Shown piece by piece: positions 17,989-26,856 of a stretch of DNA of 49,817 bases. The position numbers were made by a program, and so were the translations under genes. Under the pieces are notes generated by a model that ran no database searches, was not told the origin of the DNA, and saw nothing but the letters and a program-made list of their open reading frames with translations. The stretch's first letter is position 1. Every line of letters starts with the position of its first letter. Source of the DNA: Clostridiales bacterium (GTDB lineage: Bacteria > Bacillota > Limnochordia > Darwinibacteriales > B1SED10-159); the NCBI GenBank assembly GCA_003551965.1, contig PUOC01000290.1:1-49817 (forward strand), written 5' to 3'.

Positions 17989-19047
17989 CTATGGGCTGCA
18001 ATGGGCTTCGATTTCTTCCATGAGAGCATTGACCAGCTGATTGGAGGGCACTTTGCGCACGATGGTACCGTGCCGGAATATGAGGCCTTCCCCGCGGCCG
18101 CCGGCAATTCCAAAATCAGCGTCCGATGCTTCGCCGGGCCCGTTGACCGCACATCCCATAACGGCCACGGTGAATGGTTGCGTGTACTCCCGCAATCGCA
18201 CTTCCACTTCTTCGGCCAAGCTTTGCAGGGGGATCTCTGTTCGGCCGCAGGTGGGGCACGAAATAATTGTCGGCCCCCGCTGCCGAAGCTCCATGGCCGA
18301 CAACAGCGCCCATGCGGCTTGGACTTCCTCGATAGGCGAGGCTGTGAGAGATATGCGAACCGTATCTCCGATGCCCTCAGCCAGTAAGGCACCGATTCCA
18401 GCCGCTGATTTGATGGTGCCGTACCAAGCTGTTCCTGCTTCGGTAATACCCAAATGCAGGGGATAGACTACCCGTTTGCTGAGCATTTGGTAGGAACGCA
18501 CGGTCAGGGGGACACTGCTCGACTTCAATGATACAACAATGTCCTCGAAGTTCAGTGACTCAAGAAGAGCCACATGGGAAAGGGCTGCTTCCACCAGCGC
18601 TTCCGGAGTCTTTCCGTAACGCTCCCGGGCCCATGCAGGTACGGAACCGGCATTGACACCGATGCGAATCGGTACGCCCCGGTCCCGGGCAGCGGCAACC
18701 ACTTCCTTCACCTTCTGTTCACTGCCGATATTCCCCGGGTTCAACCGCAGTTTGGCTGCTCCCGACCGAAGGGAGGCCAAGGCCAGGCGGTGGTCAAAAT
18801 GGATGTCTGCAACCACGGGAATCGGGCTGTGCCTGCAGATCTCAGCCAGGGCTTCGGCTGCTTCCTGATCGGGCACGGCGCAGCGGATGATTTCACACCC
18901 GGCTTCGGCCACCCCTTGGATCTGCTGCAGCGTTTCTCGGCTGCAGCGGGTGTCGGTGTTTGTCATGGACTGCACAACGATCGGATGATCACCGCCTAGG
19001 GCTGTGTCGCCGACGAGCACAGTCCGCGTCTGCTTCCGTTTTGTCAT
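17989..19047 (-). CDS. ispG: 4-hydroxy-3-methylbut-2-en-1-yl diphosphate synthase (GcpE)
   Basis: IspG is the iron-sulfur enzyme of the MEP isoprenoid pathway that converts methylerythritol cyclodiphosphate to HMBPP. The 352 residues include the TIM-barrel start (VVQSMTNTDT), CEIIRCAVP, the KLRLNPGNIG motif and the 4Fe-4S ligands ISCPTCGR and MGCAVNGPGEA. It is the same short form as in other Gram-positive bacteria. Together with dxr two genes upstream it places two MEP enzymes in one block with uppS and cdsA, linking isoprenoid supply to cell-wall lipid carrier synthesis. Confidence 0.97.
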   Translation of the reverse strand: MTKRKQTRTVLVGDTALGGDHPIVVQSMTNTDTRCSRETLQQIQGVAEAGCEIIRCAVPDQEAAEALAEICRHSPIPVVADIHFDHRLALASLRSGAAKLRLNPGNIGSEQKVKEVVAAARDRGVPIRIGVNAGSVPAWARERYGKTPEALVEAALSHVALLESLNFEDIVVSLKSSSVPLTVRSYQMLSKRVVYPLHLGITEAGTAWYGTIKSAAGIGALLAEGIGDTVRISLTASPIEEVQAAWALLSAMELRQRGPTIISCPTCGRTEIPLQSLAEEVEVRLREYTQPFTVAVMGCAVNGPGEASDADFGIAGGRGEGLIFRHGTIVRKVPSNQLVNALMEEIEAHCSP

Positions 19048-19058
19048 CGGGATCGCTC

Positions 19059-20087
19059 CTAGGAGAACCAGTCTAAGCGCATGATGTCTTGGAACGTGGC
19101 AAAGATCATAAGCATAAACAGCAGTGCCAGACCGATCATCCCCGCAACTCCCCGATACTTGGGATCCAAAGGTCTTCCGCGCACGCCTTCAATGCCCAGG
19201 AACACCAGCCAACCGCCGTCCAAAATGGGTATCGGAAGCAGATTCAAAAGACCAAGGTTCACATTGAGGATGGCGGCTAGCAACAGCAAGTTCGCTACAC
19301 CCATCCGGGCCGTTTCGCCCACAATCTGCACGATACCAATGGGTCCAGCCACCTCCGGCTCGATGGCTCCGGAGATCATCTGTTGGATTGCGGTGATAAG
19401 TTCCCTTGTTATGACGCCCGTCTGTACAATACCGGCACCGACCGATTGCAAAAACGGAAGCTGTGGCTTTTCCATGATATCGATGCCCAGACGGCCTTCT
19501 CCATTGACCACCGCCGGCGTTGCCGTGACTTCTATGATCTCACCGGCTCTGCGCACCGTTAGGACCATCTCTTCACCGGCCCGTTGGTCGATCCGATCGA
19601 TTACCTGATCTATAGAGTCTACGGGTTCACCGTCCATGGCAACAAACTCGTCGCCCGGCATAAGTCCGCTCTCGTGGGCCGGCGAATTCTGTTCGACCAT
19701 TCCGATGGTAGGCGGCACCACGACCATCATGAAATATATGGCAAAGAGGATCGCGGCAAGAAGAAAGTTCATGGCTGGTCCGGCCGCGATAGTACCCATG
19801 CGCCAGCGCAGGGGTTTGTTGCTGAAGCTTCGGGGATCATCGGAGGCGATGGTATCTTCCCCCTCCGGCTCTTCGTCCATGCCGGCCAGCTTCACGAATC
19901 CGCCCAGGGGAAAGGCGCGAATCGAATACTGGGTCTCTCCTGGCTTCCATACGGCCGCAGCCGGGCCAAACCCCAGCGAAAACTCGTATACCTTGATGCC
20001 TGCCAACTTCGCTACGGCAAAGTGGCCAAGTTCGTGGAAGAATACAATGGTACCAAATACCACTACGAAAGCGATGAACGTGGTCAC
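19059..20087 (-). CDS. rseP: RIP/site-2 metalloprotease RseP (RasP)
   Basis: This intramembrane zinc protease cleaves anti-sigma factors and other membrane proteins. The 342 residues have HELGHFAVAKL with the HExxH zinc motif in the first membrane segment, a PDZ domain (about 120-200, ENSPAHESGLMPGDEFVAMDG), and the second active-site motif NLLPIPILDGG near the C-terminus, with three to four membrane segments in all. The GTG start at 20087 overlaps the dxr TGA by four bases (GTGA), indicating coupling. Order dxr-rseP is the same as in B. subtilis. Confidence 0.96.
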   Translation of the reverse strand: MTTFIAFVVVFGTIVFFHELGHFAVAKLAGIKVYEFSLGFGPAAAVWKPGETQYSIRAFPLGGFVKLAGMDEEPEGEDTIASDDPRSFSNKPLRWRMGTIAAGPAMNFLLAAILFAIYFMMVVVPPTIGMVEQNSPAHESGLMPGDEFVAMDGEPVDSIDQVIDRIDQRAGEEMVLTVRRAGEIIEVTATPAVVNGEGRLGIDIMEKPQLPFLQSVGAGIVQTGVITRELITAIQQMISGAIEPEVAGPIGIVQIVGETARMGVANLLLLAAILNVNLGLLNLLPIPILDGGWLVFLGIEGVRGRPLDPKYRGVAGMIGLALLFMLMIFATFQDIMRLDWFS

Positions 20088-21232
20088 GGTTGTGTCAACC
20101 TTCCTTTCAGCGAAAGCGCTTGTCGTCGGCTTTCGTCCCTGACCTGGCGGTCTAGGGCAAGAATGGTTTCTAGGTCGGGGTTTTCCACCGGCGTATGCCT
20201 GGCCATCATCGTTTCCACCAGTTCAGCGATACCCAGGAAACCCAATCGACCGTCCAAGAAAAGCTCCACAGCGATCTCATTGGCAGCGTTGAGCACCGTG
20301 GGCATGCTGTGCCCCGTTCGTCCGGCGGCAAATGCCAATCCCAGGCAGGGAAACCGTTTGTAATCCGGATGTTCAAAATGAAGTCCTGTTAGTTCGGTCA
20401 AGTCCAGCGGCATGGACAGAACAGGGTTGAAGTGGGGATAGGTCAGGGCATATTGAATGGGCATACGCATGTCCGCCGCACCCAAGTGCGCCAGGTAGCT
20501 GCCGTCGGTCATGCGGATGAGTGAATGCACGATACTCTCGGGGTGAACCACAACGTCAATACGATCGTAGGAGAAACCAAAAAGCCAGTGGGCTTCGATG
20601 ACCTCTAATCCCTTATTCATAAGCGTCGCAGAGTCGATGGTAATTTTCCCACCCATATCCCAGTTGGGATGCCGGAGTGCTTGCTGTACCGTTACCGCTT
20701 CCAGATCGCCATGATATTGGCGGAACGGGCCACCCGATGCCGTCAGGACCAAAGCGTCAATCGAACTCCTGCTGTGACCCTGCATACACTGCCACAGGGC
20801 GCTGTGTTCGGAATCGATGGGAACGATCTGTTCGGCATATCCCATCACCAAATGGCCACCAACCACAAGTGTTTCCTTATTGGCCAGGGCGACCCGTTTG
20901 CCGGCTTCCAGAGCAGCCAAGGTGGGTGCAAGCCCGGCAGCACCGACTATCGAGTTGACCACGAGATCCACATCGGGATCGGAAGCCAACTGGCAGAAAC
21001 CTTCGATTCCACCCAAAACCGGCACGGACGTACGGCGCTGCAGCCTTTGCGCAGCGTCCTTATCATATAGGGCAGCCCGTTGTACGTTGTGCGTCTCGAT
21101 CTGCTCTTGCAGACGCTCATCGTTCGACCCGGCCGCGGCACTGACTACGCGGCAATCCGGCAGACGTTCTATGACTTCCAACGCTTGGGTTCCGATGGAA
21201 CCGGTGGATCCCAACAGAGCAATATTGGGCAT
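20084..21232 (-). CDS. dxr: 1-deoxy-D-xylulose 5-phosphate reductoisomerase
   Basis: The first committed enzyme of the MEP pathway, using NADPH. From ATG 21232 it is 382 residues and begins PNIALLGSTGSIGTQALEVI (Rossmann). It contains LANKETLVVGG and PIDSEHSALWQC, the metal/substrate motif SGGPFR, and NPNWDMG-type segment (HPNWDMGGKITIDSATLMNKG). ATG 21232 is preferred over ATG 21253 because GGAAGG lies 9 bases upstream. It stands between cdsA and rseP. A 109-base gap before it contains no gene I can support. Confidence 0.97.
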   Translation of the reverse strand: MPNIALLGSTGSIGTQALEVIERLPDCRVVSAAAGSNDERLQEQIETHNVQRAALYDKDAAQRLQRRTSVPVLGGIEGFCQLASDPDVDLVVNSIVGAAGLAPTLAALEAGKRVALANKETLVVGGHLVMGYAEQIVPIDSEHSALWQCMQGHSRSSIDALVLTASGGPFRQYHGDLEAVTVQQALRHPNWDMGGKITIDSATLMNKGLEVIEAHWLFGFSYDRIDVVVHPESIVHSLIRMTDGSYLAHLGAADMRMPIQYALTYPHFNPVLSMPLDLTELTGLHFEHPDYKRFPCLGLAFAAGRTGHSMPTVLNAANEIAVELFLDGRLGFLGIAELVETMMARHTPVENPDLETILALDRQVRDESRRQALSLKGRLTQP

Positions 21233-21341
21233 GTGGAAATACCTTCCTTCCATTATGGCCTATTTGCTGAGACTTGTCTACTGGCTTAAAATGGGTGCGC
21301 TCCCTCCCCACTGGGCAGGCGGTGCAGAGGCGGCATCTGAT

Positions 21342-22130
21342 TCATGCCTGCGATACCAGTGCAGTGAGAATCATATATAGGATTGGCAGGACAAAAGCCA
21401 GAGAGTCGAAGCGGTCAAGGATGCCGCCGTGACCCGGAAGGATTGCGCCGGAGTCCTTGATCTTCTGCTCACGTTTGATACTGGACTCTGCCAAGTCGCC
21501 TATCTGGCCGCAGACGGACAATACTGCGGCCAGCACAGCGGCATGGACGGCAGCCAAAGGTATGAGGCGGCCAGCGCCCAACAGTGCCCCAACCACAACT
21601 GCAGCAGCCAGTCCGCCGAAGGCTCCCTGCCACGTCTTTTTGGGACTGACATTCGGCGCCATAGGGCTGCGGCCGAAGCGTCGGCCGACCAGGTAAGCGC
21701 CGGTATCGGTGAGCCAAGTTACGGCCAGCGCGAAGAGCAGCCACATGAATCCAAAATCGTTTCGAACCAGCCACAGAAAACTGAAGAACACGGATATGTA
21801 AAGGGTGACCACCATATGATGGCTGGCGGCCAAAGAGTTTTGGCCTGTGAGGGCCGTTCGCGTCAGATAGTACACCATTTGGAGGATGAACCAGTAGGGA
21901 AAGAAACCGGGGAATGCGCCTGAAAAGAGCAGCAGAGGATAGCTGAGGCCGGTAATCCACAGATAGTCCCAATAGAGGGGGGCCGGTGCTAGACGTCCAT
22001 ATTCATGGAGGGCAAGCGTGATGAGGATGATAACCAGAGCTTGGGAAAAGATGCCCCCTAGATAGAGGAAACCTAGAAAAAAAGGTATTGCCAAGATGGC
22101 CGTGGCCGTTCTCTTTATCAACCGATTCAC
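21342..22130 (-). CDS. cdsA: Phosphatidate cytidylyltransferase
   Basis: Integral membrane enzyme that makes CDP-diacylglycerol for phospholipid synthesis. The 262 residues form about seven to eight hydrophobic segments and end with the CDP-alcohol-synthase signature region, KREQKIKDSGAILPGHGG followed by ILDRFDSL. WLTDTGAYLVGRRFGRSPMAP and SPKKTWQG are also typical. The start is either GTG 22130 or TTG 22121; the latter has AGGTG at better spacing. It follows uppS by 9 bases, the normal uppS-cdsA pair. Confidence 0.95.
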   Translation of the reverse strand: MNRLIKRTATAILAIPFFLGFLYLGGIFSQALVIILITLALHEYGRLAPAPLYWDYLWITGLSYPLLLFSGAFPGFFPYWFILQMVYYLTRTALTGQNSLAASHHMVVTLYISVFFSFLWLVRNDFGFMWLLFALAVTWLTDTGAYLVGRRFGRSPMAPNVSPKKTWQGAFGGLAAAVVVGALLGAGRLIPLAAVHAAVLAAVLSVCGQIGDLAESSIKREQKIKDSGAILPGHGGILDRFDSLAFVLPILYMILTALVSQA

Positions 22131-22139
22131 CTACTTTCC

Positions 22140-22871
22140 CTACATCTCTAAGACCCGCCCAAATTTACGGTCTCTTTGGGAGAAATCCACAATGGCGGCT
22201 TTGAAATCTTCATCGGAAAAGTCGGGCCACAGCACATCTGTGACGTGTATTTCCGTATAGGCTAACTGCCAGAGCAGGAAGTTACTGACTCGACATTGGC
22301 CTGCAGTCCGTATGAGCAGGTCTGGATCTTCGCATGGGGTCGTCAGAAGCTCTGCAGAAAGGCTGTCTTCGTCGATGTCTCCGGGTTCAATGACTCCAGC
22401 TGCTGCCTTGGCGGCCAAGGCGCGGCTGGCCAGCACCAATTCGCGCCGTCCTCCGTAATTGAAGGCAATGTTTAGCAGGACGTTGTCGTTGTCTTTCGTC
22501 AGCGACTCTGCATTGTTCCAGACTTCCGTAATATCCGAGGAAAACGCATTGCGCTCCCCAATGAAACGAATGCGGACCCCCTCTTGATGGAGTTCGTCTA
22601 TTTCCGAGGTGAAGGTCTTTTTCATGAGTTCCATCAGGAACTTGACTTCTGTGGAAGGCCGCTGCCAATTTTCGGTGCTGAACGCATATACTGTCAGAAC
22701 GGGGATGCCGTGATCGCTGCAGAACCTTACGGCCCCCTTGAGGGCGGCCACCCCTTTGCGGTGTCCGAAGGCCCTCGGCAGCGCGCGCCTTTTAGCCCAG
22801 CGGCCGTTGCCGTCCATGATAACGGCAACGTGTCTCGGCATACGGCCCGGTGGAACTCCGTCTACGGGCAT
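22140..22871 (-). CDS. uppS: Undecaprenyl diphosphate synthase (cis-prenyltransferase)
   Basis: Makes the C55 lipid carrier precursor for peptidoglycan. The 243 residues carry VAVIMDGNGRWAKRR (catalytic Asp/Asn, phosphate binding), FSTENW, NYGGRRELV, and DLLIRTAGQCRVSNFLLWQ with LAYTEIHVTDVLWPDF. One feature is odd: the residue after AG is Gln where family members usually have Glu (IRTSGE or IRTGGE); the neighbouring Arg, Arg and Ser and the later Glu are kept. ATG 22871 has AGGAGG 6 bases upstream. A 16-base gap separates it from the small gene upstream. Confidence 0.95.
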   Translation of the reverse strand: MPVDGVPPGRMPRHVAVIMDGNGRWAKRRALPRAFGHRKGVAALKGAVRFCSDHGIPVLTVYAFSTENWQRPSTEVKFLMELMKKTFTSEIDELHQEGVRIRFIGERNAFSSDITEVWNNAESLTKDNDNVLLNIAFNYGGRRELVLASRALAAKAAAGVIEPGDIDEDSLSAELLTTPCEDPDLLIRTAGQCRVSNFLLWQLAYTEIHVTDVLWPDFSDEDFKAAIVDFSQRDRKFGRVLEM

Positions 22872-22887
22872 GCTTCTCCTCCTAGTC

Positions 22888-23106
22888 CTAGCTTATGGTC
22901 CAGTCTATGGGTGCGCAGATTACCTCCAGGGGGTCCCTATCGGTTCGCACAGCAATCACGCGCAATTCTTCGCTCTCAGCCTGTTCCCGCTGTTTTTGCG
23001 GCGGTTTTGTGTGGATGAGACGATACGAGATCCCTTCTTCCTCCAGGTACTCTTCGGCGTCGGCGCACGCATAGCCGATGACCAGCTTCCAATCGATGCT
23101 GCTCAA
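22888..23106 (-). CDS. Small protein of unknown function between frr and uppS
   Basis: A 72-residue protein I do not recognise. The TTG start overlaps the frr stop (TTGA), with GGAGA 10 bases upstream, so it is translated with frr. It has no membrane segment. The pattern is an initial strand ([19 protein letters not shown]), a helix, a YRLIHTKPP strand, a charged Gln/Glu/Arg loop, then [18 protein letters not shown]. That order of strand, helix, strand and two final strands is like a single PASTA-type module, though this is only an inference from spacing. Expression within the frr-uppS unit and the codon use like neighbours support a real gene. Confidence 0.7.
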   Translation of the reverse strand: MSSIDWKLVIGYACADAEEYLEEEGISYRLIHTKPPQKQREQAESEELRVIAVRTDRDPLEVICAPIDWTIS

Positions 23107-23659
23107 ACTTCAAGAATCTCCTTTTCCTTGGCTTCGGAGAGTTCGTCAATCTTCTCAATATACTTGTCTGTCAGCTTCTGAATATCGTCTAATGCCCTAC
23201 GGCATTCATCCTCCGAAATTTCGCCATCCTTCTCCAAGGACTTGACGTCTTCATTCAATTCCCGGCGGATATTGCGCACGGCTACACGGCGCTCCTCCGC
23301 CTCCTTCTTCATAACTTTGACCAACTCCCGGCGCCGTTCCTCTGTCAACTGCGGTATGGCCAGGCGGATCACCGAGCCGTCATTGTTGGGGACGAGACCA
23401 AGGTCCGATTTCTGAATGGCCTTCTCAATATCTCCAATGACCGACTTGTCCCAGGGTTGAATGAGGAGCAGACGAGGCTCAGGTGCAGAGATGTTCGCCA
23501 TCTGCGGCAGCGGTGTCGGTGCGCCGTAATATTCCACGGTAATCCGATCAAGAAGGCTGGGGTTGGCGCGTCCGGTCCGAATCCCAGCAAAAGCCTTTCT
23601 TGTCGATGCAATGACCGCTTTCATCCGTTCTTCGCCGTCTTTAAGAGTCTCTTTTACCA

Positions 23660-23660
<1 letters not shown>
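23103..23660 (-). CDS. frr: Ribosome recycling factor
   Basis: Splits post-termination ribosomes together with EF-G. At 185 residues it has exactly the usual length and family sequence: [70 protein letters not shown] split across the helical bundle, then the coiled C-terminal helix. The GTG start at 23660 shares one base with the pyrH TAG stop, and AGGAGG lies 9 bases upstream. Order tsf-pyrH-frr is canonical. Confidence 0.98.
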
Positions 23661-24430
<770 letters not shown>

Positions 24431-24442
24431 TCACGCTGCACG

Positions 24443-24470
24443 AAAAAAGAGAACACCGGGGGTGTTCTCT
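24443..24470 (-). terminator. Intrinsic terminator after tsf
   Basis: On the minus strand GAGAACACC pairs with GGTGTTCTC around a CCC loop (stem arms 24469-24461 and 24457-24449), followed by TTTTTT. The stem starts in the tsf stop codon. It is a strong intrinsic terminator within what is otherwise the rpsB-tsf-pyrH-frr cluster. Confidence 0.9.
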
Positions 24471-25122
24471 ACTGTTTGATCTGGGACATGACTTCAGCAG
24501 CGAAGTCGTCCTGCCGTTTTTCGAGCCCTTCGCCCCGTTCAAAACGGGAAAACCGCCGTATGGAGATGTTCTCGCCGATGCTGGCAATCTTTTCTGTCAG
24601 CAGATCCTGCACTGTTTTGTCAGGGTCTTTAACAAACGGCTGTTCTAGAAGGCAGATATCTTTGAAGAATTTTTCTATCCGACCTTCAACGATCTTATCC
24701 ACGATGTGTTCCGGTTTGCCTTCGTTGAGGGCTGAGGCCCGGAAAATGTCTTTTTCCTTTTCCAACACATCCTCGGGCACTTCGTCCCGTGACACATATT
24801 GGGGAGCCGCTGCAGCGATGTGCATGGCAATGTCCCTGACGAGTTCCTGGAATTCGTCGGTTTTTGCCACAAAGTCTGTTTCACAGTTTACTTCCACTAG
24901 GACTCCGATGCGGCCTCCCATGTGGATATAGGCATCGACAATGCCCTCGGCGGCGGTGCGCCCGGCCTTTTTGGCGGCCGCGGCCAAACCCTTTTCCCGC
25001 AGATAGGCAACGGCTTTGTCCAGGTCGCCCTCTTTGGCGGTTAACGCTTTTTTGCAGTCCATCATGCCTGCTCCGGTCTTTTCTCGCAGTTCTTTTACCA
25101 TAGCTGCAGTAACGCCTGCCAT
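24469..25122 (-). CDS. tsf: Translation elongation factor Ts
   Basis: Nucleotide exchange factor for EF-Tu. The 217-residue protein is the short form common in Clostridia, compared with about 290 residues in B. subtilis. It has the N-terminal UBA-like segment ([19 protein letters not shown]), the EF-Tu-contacting motif NCETDFVAK, and a single core subdomain. ATG 25122 has GAGGAGGG upstream. It is flanked by terminators on both sides, so its dosage is probably set apart from rpsB and pyrH. Confidence 0.97.
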   Translation of the reverse strand: MAGVTAAMVKELREKTGAGMMDCKKALTAKEGDLDKAVAYLREKGLAAAAKKAGRTAAEGIVDAYIHMGGRIGVLVEVNCETDFVAKTDEFQELVRDIAMHIAAAAPQYVSRDEVPEDVLEKEKDIFRASALNEGKPEHIVDKIVEGRIEKFFKDICLLEQPFVKDPDKTVQDLLTEKIASIGENISIRRFSRFERGEGLEKRQDDFAAEVMSQIKQ

Positions 25123-25152
25123 TGGTGAACCCTCCTCAAGGATATCGTACTC

Positions 25153-25200
25153 AAAAAAGGAGGGGCTGGGTTCAGGTACCTTCCCGCATGCCCCTCCCTT
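25153..25200 (-). terminator. Terminator between rpsB and tsf
   Basis: On the minus strand GGGAGGGGC (about 25198-25190) pairs with GCCCCTCCT (25168-25158 side), enclosing an inner GGG...CCC stem with the palindrome AGGTACCT, and is followed by TTTTTT. It starts a few bases after the rpsB stop. Read-through to tsf is likely, as no other tsf promoter is evident. Confidence 0.8.
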
Positions 25201-25207
25201 ATGCTTC

Positions 25208-25960
25208 TTACGCTTCGCTAGCTACTTCTGCAGGTTCGTCTGTGTCGGCCTGCTGCTTCTGGGCAGCTTCAGCTGCTTCGCCTTCTTTTCCTTCAATCAC
25301 GGCGTTAGCCATGGTTTCGGTCAATAGACGTACAGCTCGAATTGCATCGTCGTTGCCGGGGATAACGTAGTCAATTTCATCGGGATCACAATTGGTGTCG
25401 ACGATGGCAATGATCGGTATTCCCAGTTTCCGAGCTTCGGCCACAGCGATCCTTTCTTTGCGGGGATCCACAATGAACACCGCGGCTGGCGGCTTGTTCA
25501 TGCCGCGAATGCCGCCGAGAAAACGGTTCAGCTTGTCCATTTCCTTGCGCAGTTCCAAAACTTCTTTCTTCGGCAGAACTTCGAAGGAACCATCCTCTTC
25601 CATGGCTTCGAGTTGTTTCAAGCGCTGAATTCTAGCGTTGATCGTCTTGAAGTTGGTCAGCATACCCCCAAGCCAACGCTGGTTGACATAGAACATGCCG
25701 CAGCGCTGTGCTTCGTTTTCGATGGTTTCCTGTGCCTGTTTCTTCGTACCGACGAATAGCACATTGCCTCCGCCCTTTGTCACGTCCCGCAGGAAGTTGT
25801 AGGCGGTTTCCACCTTGCGAACGGTCTTTTGGAGATCAATGATGTAGATTCCATTCCGTTCTGTAAAAATATACTGCGCCATTTTCGGGTTCCAGCGGCG
25901 AGTCTGATGCCCAAAGTGAACGCCGGCCTCTAAAAGCTGCTTCATGGAAATTACGGCCAT
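25208..25960 (-). CDS. rpsB: Small ribosomal subunit protein uS2
   Basis: Ribosomal protein S2 of 250 residues, the last-joining 30S protein. Signature stretches are [72 protein letters not shown] and [20 protein letters not shown]. The C-terminus is an acidic, alanine-rich tail. ATG 25960 follows GAGGAGGTG. Transcription is from the promoter at 26070-26098, with a leader of about 100 bases. Confidence 0.98.
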   Translation of the reverse strand: MAVISMKQLLEAGVHFGHQTRRWNPKMAQYIFTERNGIYIIDLQKTVRKVETAYNFLRDVTKGGGNVLFVGTKKQAQETIENEAQRCGMFYVNQRWLGGMLTNFKTINARIQRLKQLEAMEEDGSFEVLPKKEVLELRKEMDKLNRFLGGIRGMNKPPAAVFIVDPRKERIAVAEARKLGIPIIAIVDTNCDPDEIDYVIPGNDDAIRAVRLLTETMANAVIEGKEGEAAEAAQKQQADTDEPAEVASEA

Positions 25961-26069
25961 GGACGTTCACCTCCTCTCTTTTGTTTTTCCTCCACCTTCT
26001 TCGTTCAGTTCCGGGACCGGTCGGCACACCCAGATCCTGTCCAAAGGTGTGTGTATTAACACCAAAATT

Positions 26070-26098
26070 AGTATAGCACAGTGATTTCCTGGAATCAA
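26070..26098 (-). promoter_or_regulatory. Sigma-A promoter and leader of rpsB
   Basis: On the minus strand TTGATT (26098-26093) and TATACT (26075-26070) are 17 bases apart. Each differs from consensus at one or two positions. The promoter overlaps the stop of the SwrB-like gene. The transcript would start near 26063, giving a leader of about 100 bases that contains a short GGTGT/ACACC hairpin and a GACCGGTC palindrome, possibly an S2 autoregulatory site. The leader function is not demonstrable from sequence alone. Confidence 0.75.
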
Positions 26099-26565
26099 GT
26101 ACGGCTCCGGTGCATTTTTAACTGGAGAATCAATTCCACTTCGCCTTTGCCCATCTGCAGTTCCTTTGCAATGTCCTCGGGCTGCAGCTGCTGTTCAGCC
26201 AGGTCAAAAACCTGCTTGGTTCGTGTGGACGACAGTGTCCGGGGACTGCGCCGCTGGTGGGCCCATTGGTTTACGGGCGGCCCGGCTGTTTCGGAGTTGG
26301 CTTTACCCTGCAGCGGGACCACATTCCCGGTCGGCGAAACCCGTTCTTCATCTGCAGTTTTCAACCTTTCCATTTCTTCCATGGCACGCTGATATTCCTG
26401 GCGCCAGGCTTCCTGTTTGACCTCTAGCTCTTCCATAAACTGTTCAAACATCAATTCCATAGACTGGAAATTCGACTGCCCCTTGGTAAACAGTGCCGGG
26501 CGCATTACAGCACAGATCAAAACTCCCAGTGCCAGGCCGAGACTGAGTACAATGAAGTACACCAA
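26095..26565 (-). CDS. SwrB-like membrane-anchored coiled-coil protein at end of flagellar operon
   Basis: A protein of about 156 residues with one N-terminal membrane segment (YFIVLSLGLALGVLICAVM), a coiled-coil stretch rich in Glu, Met and Gln (about 35-70), a variable linker, and a short C-terminal helix-turn-helix-like motif, QPEDIAKELQMGKGEVELIL. That layout and the position between sigD/fliA and rpsB match B. subtilis SwrB, a protein that helps activate the flagellar basal body and export gate. Homology is inferred from layout, not strong identity. I choose TTG 26565, 10 bases after GAGGAGG. A TTG at 26586 lies upstream of that site. Confidence 0.75.
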   Translation of the reverse strand: MVYFIVLSLGLALGVLICAVMRPALFTKGQSNFQSMELMFEQFMEELEVKQEAWRQEYQRAMEEMERLKTADEERVSPTGNVVPLQGKANSETAGPPVNQWAHQRRSPRTLSSTRTKQVFDLAEQQLQPEDIAKELQMGKGEVELILQLKMHRSRT

Positions 26566-26582
26566 TGTCCAATGCCCTCCTC

Positions 26583-26852
26583 TCAAACACGCACATCCAG
26601 ATGAAACTCCCCTCCGTCTCTGCCGCGGTTTCCAGACTTTCTGGATCCCCTGCGCCTCTTTTCCTCTTTGTCTTGGCGCTGTAGTTCGGAGCCCTTTGTG
26701 CTGTGGGTCACTTGCTGTTGACGCTTCTTGAACTCATCACTGACCTGGGGCGCCATCTTTCCAGCTCCATGGGGTTCACCTTCCCGCTGAATTTTTGGCA
26801 GTTGGTCCGTCCGGCTCAGAAGTACCTGCATATCCGGGAATTTGATCGACAT
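26583..26852 (-). CDS. Small charged protein between fliA and the SwrB-like gene
   Basis: An 89-residue hydrophilic protein with no membrane segment. Its start, SIKFPDMQVLLSRTDQLPKI, could form one amphipathic helix. The middle is rich in Gln, Lys, Arg and Glu, and the end is the short hydrophobic strand EFHLDVRV. ATG 26852 lies 4 bases after the fliA stop, with GGGAG 7 bases upstream. I recall similar short proteins at this position in other Clostridia, but know no function. Tight spacing in the operon supports a real gene. Confidence 0.7.
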   Translation of the reverse strand: MSIKFPDMQVLLSRTDQLPKIQREGEPHGAGKMAPQVSDEFKKRQQQVTHSTKGSELQRQDKEEKRRRGSRKSGNRGRDGGEFHLDVRV

Positions 26853-26856
26853 AATA

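Noticed and set aside
17946-18392. Long N-terminal extension of the prolyl-tRNA synthetase frame
   Set aside because: The extension runs antisense-like through ispG in another frame, has no synthetase similarity, and a strong ribosome binding site precedes ATG 17945.
19584-20363. Plus-strand open frame of 259 codons
   Set aside because: It lies antisense to rseP and dxr, both well-conserved proteins, has no family-like motif and no good ribosome binding site.
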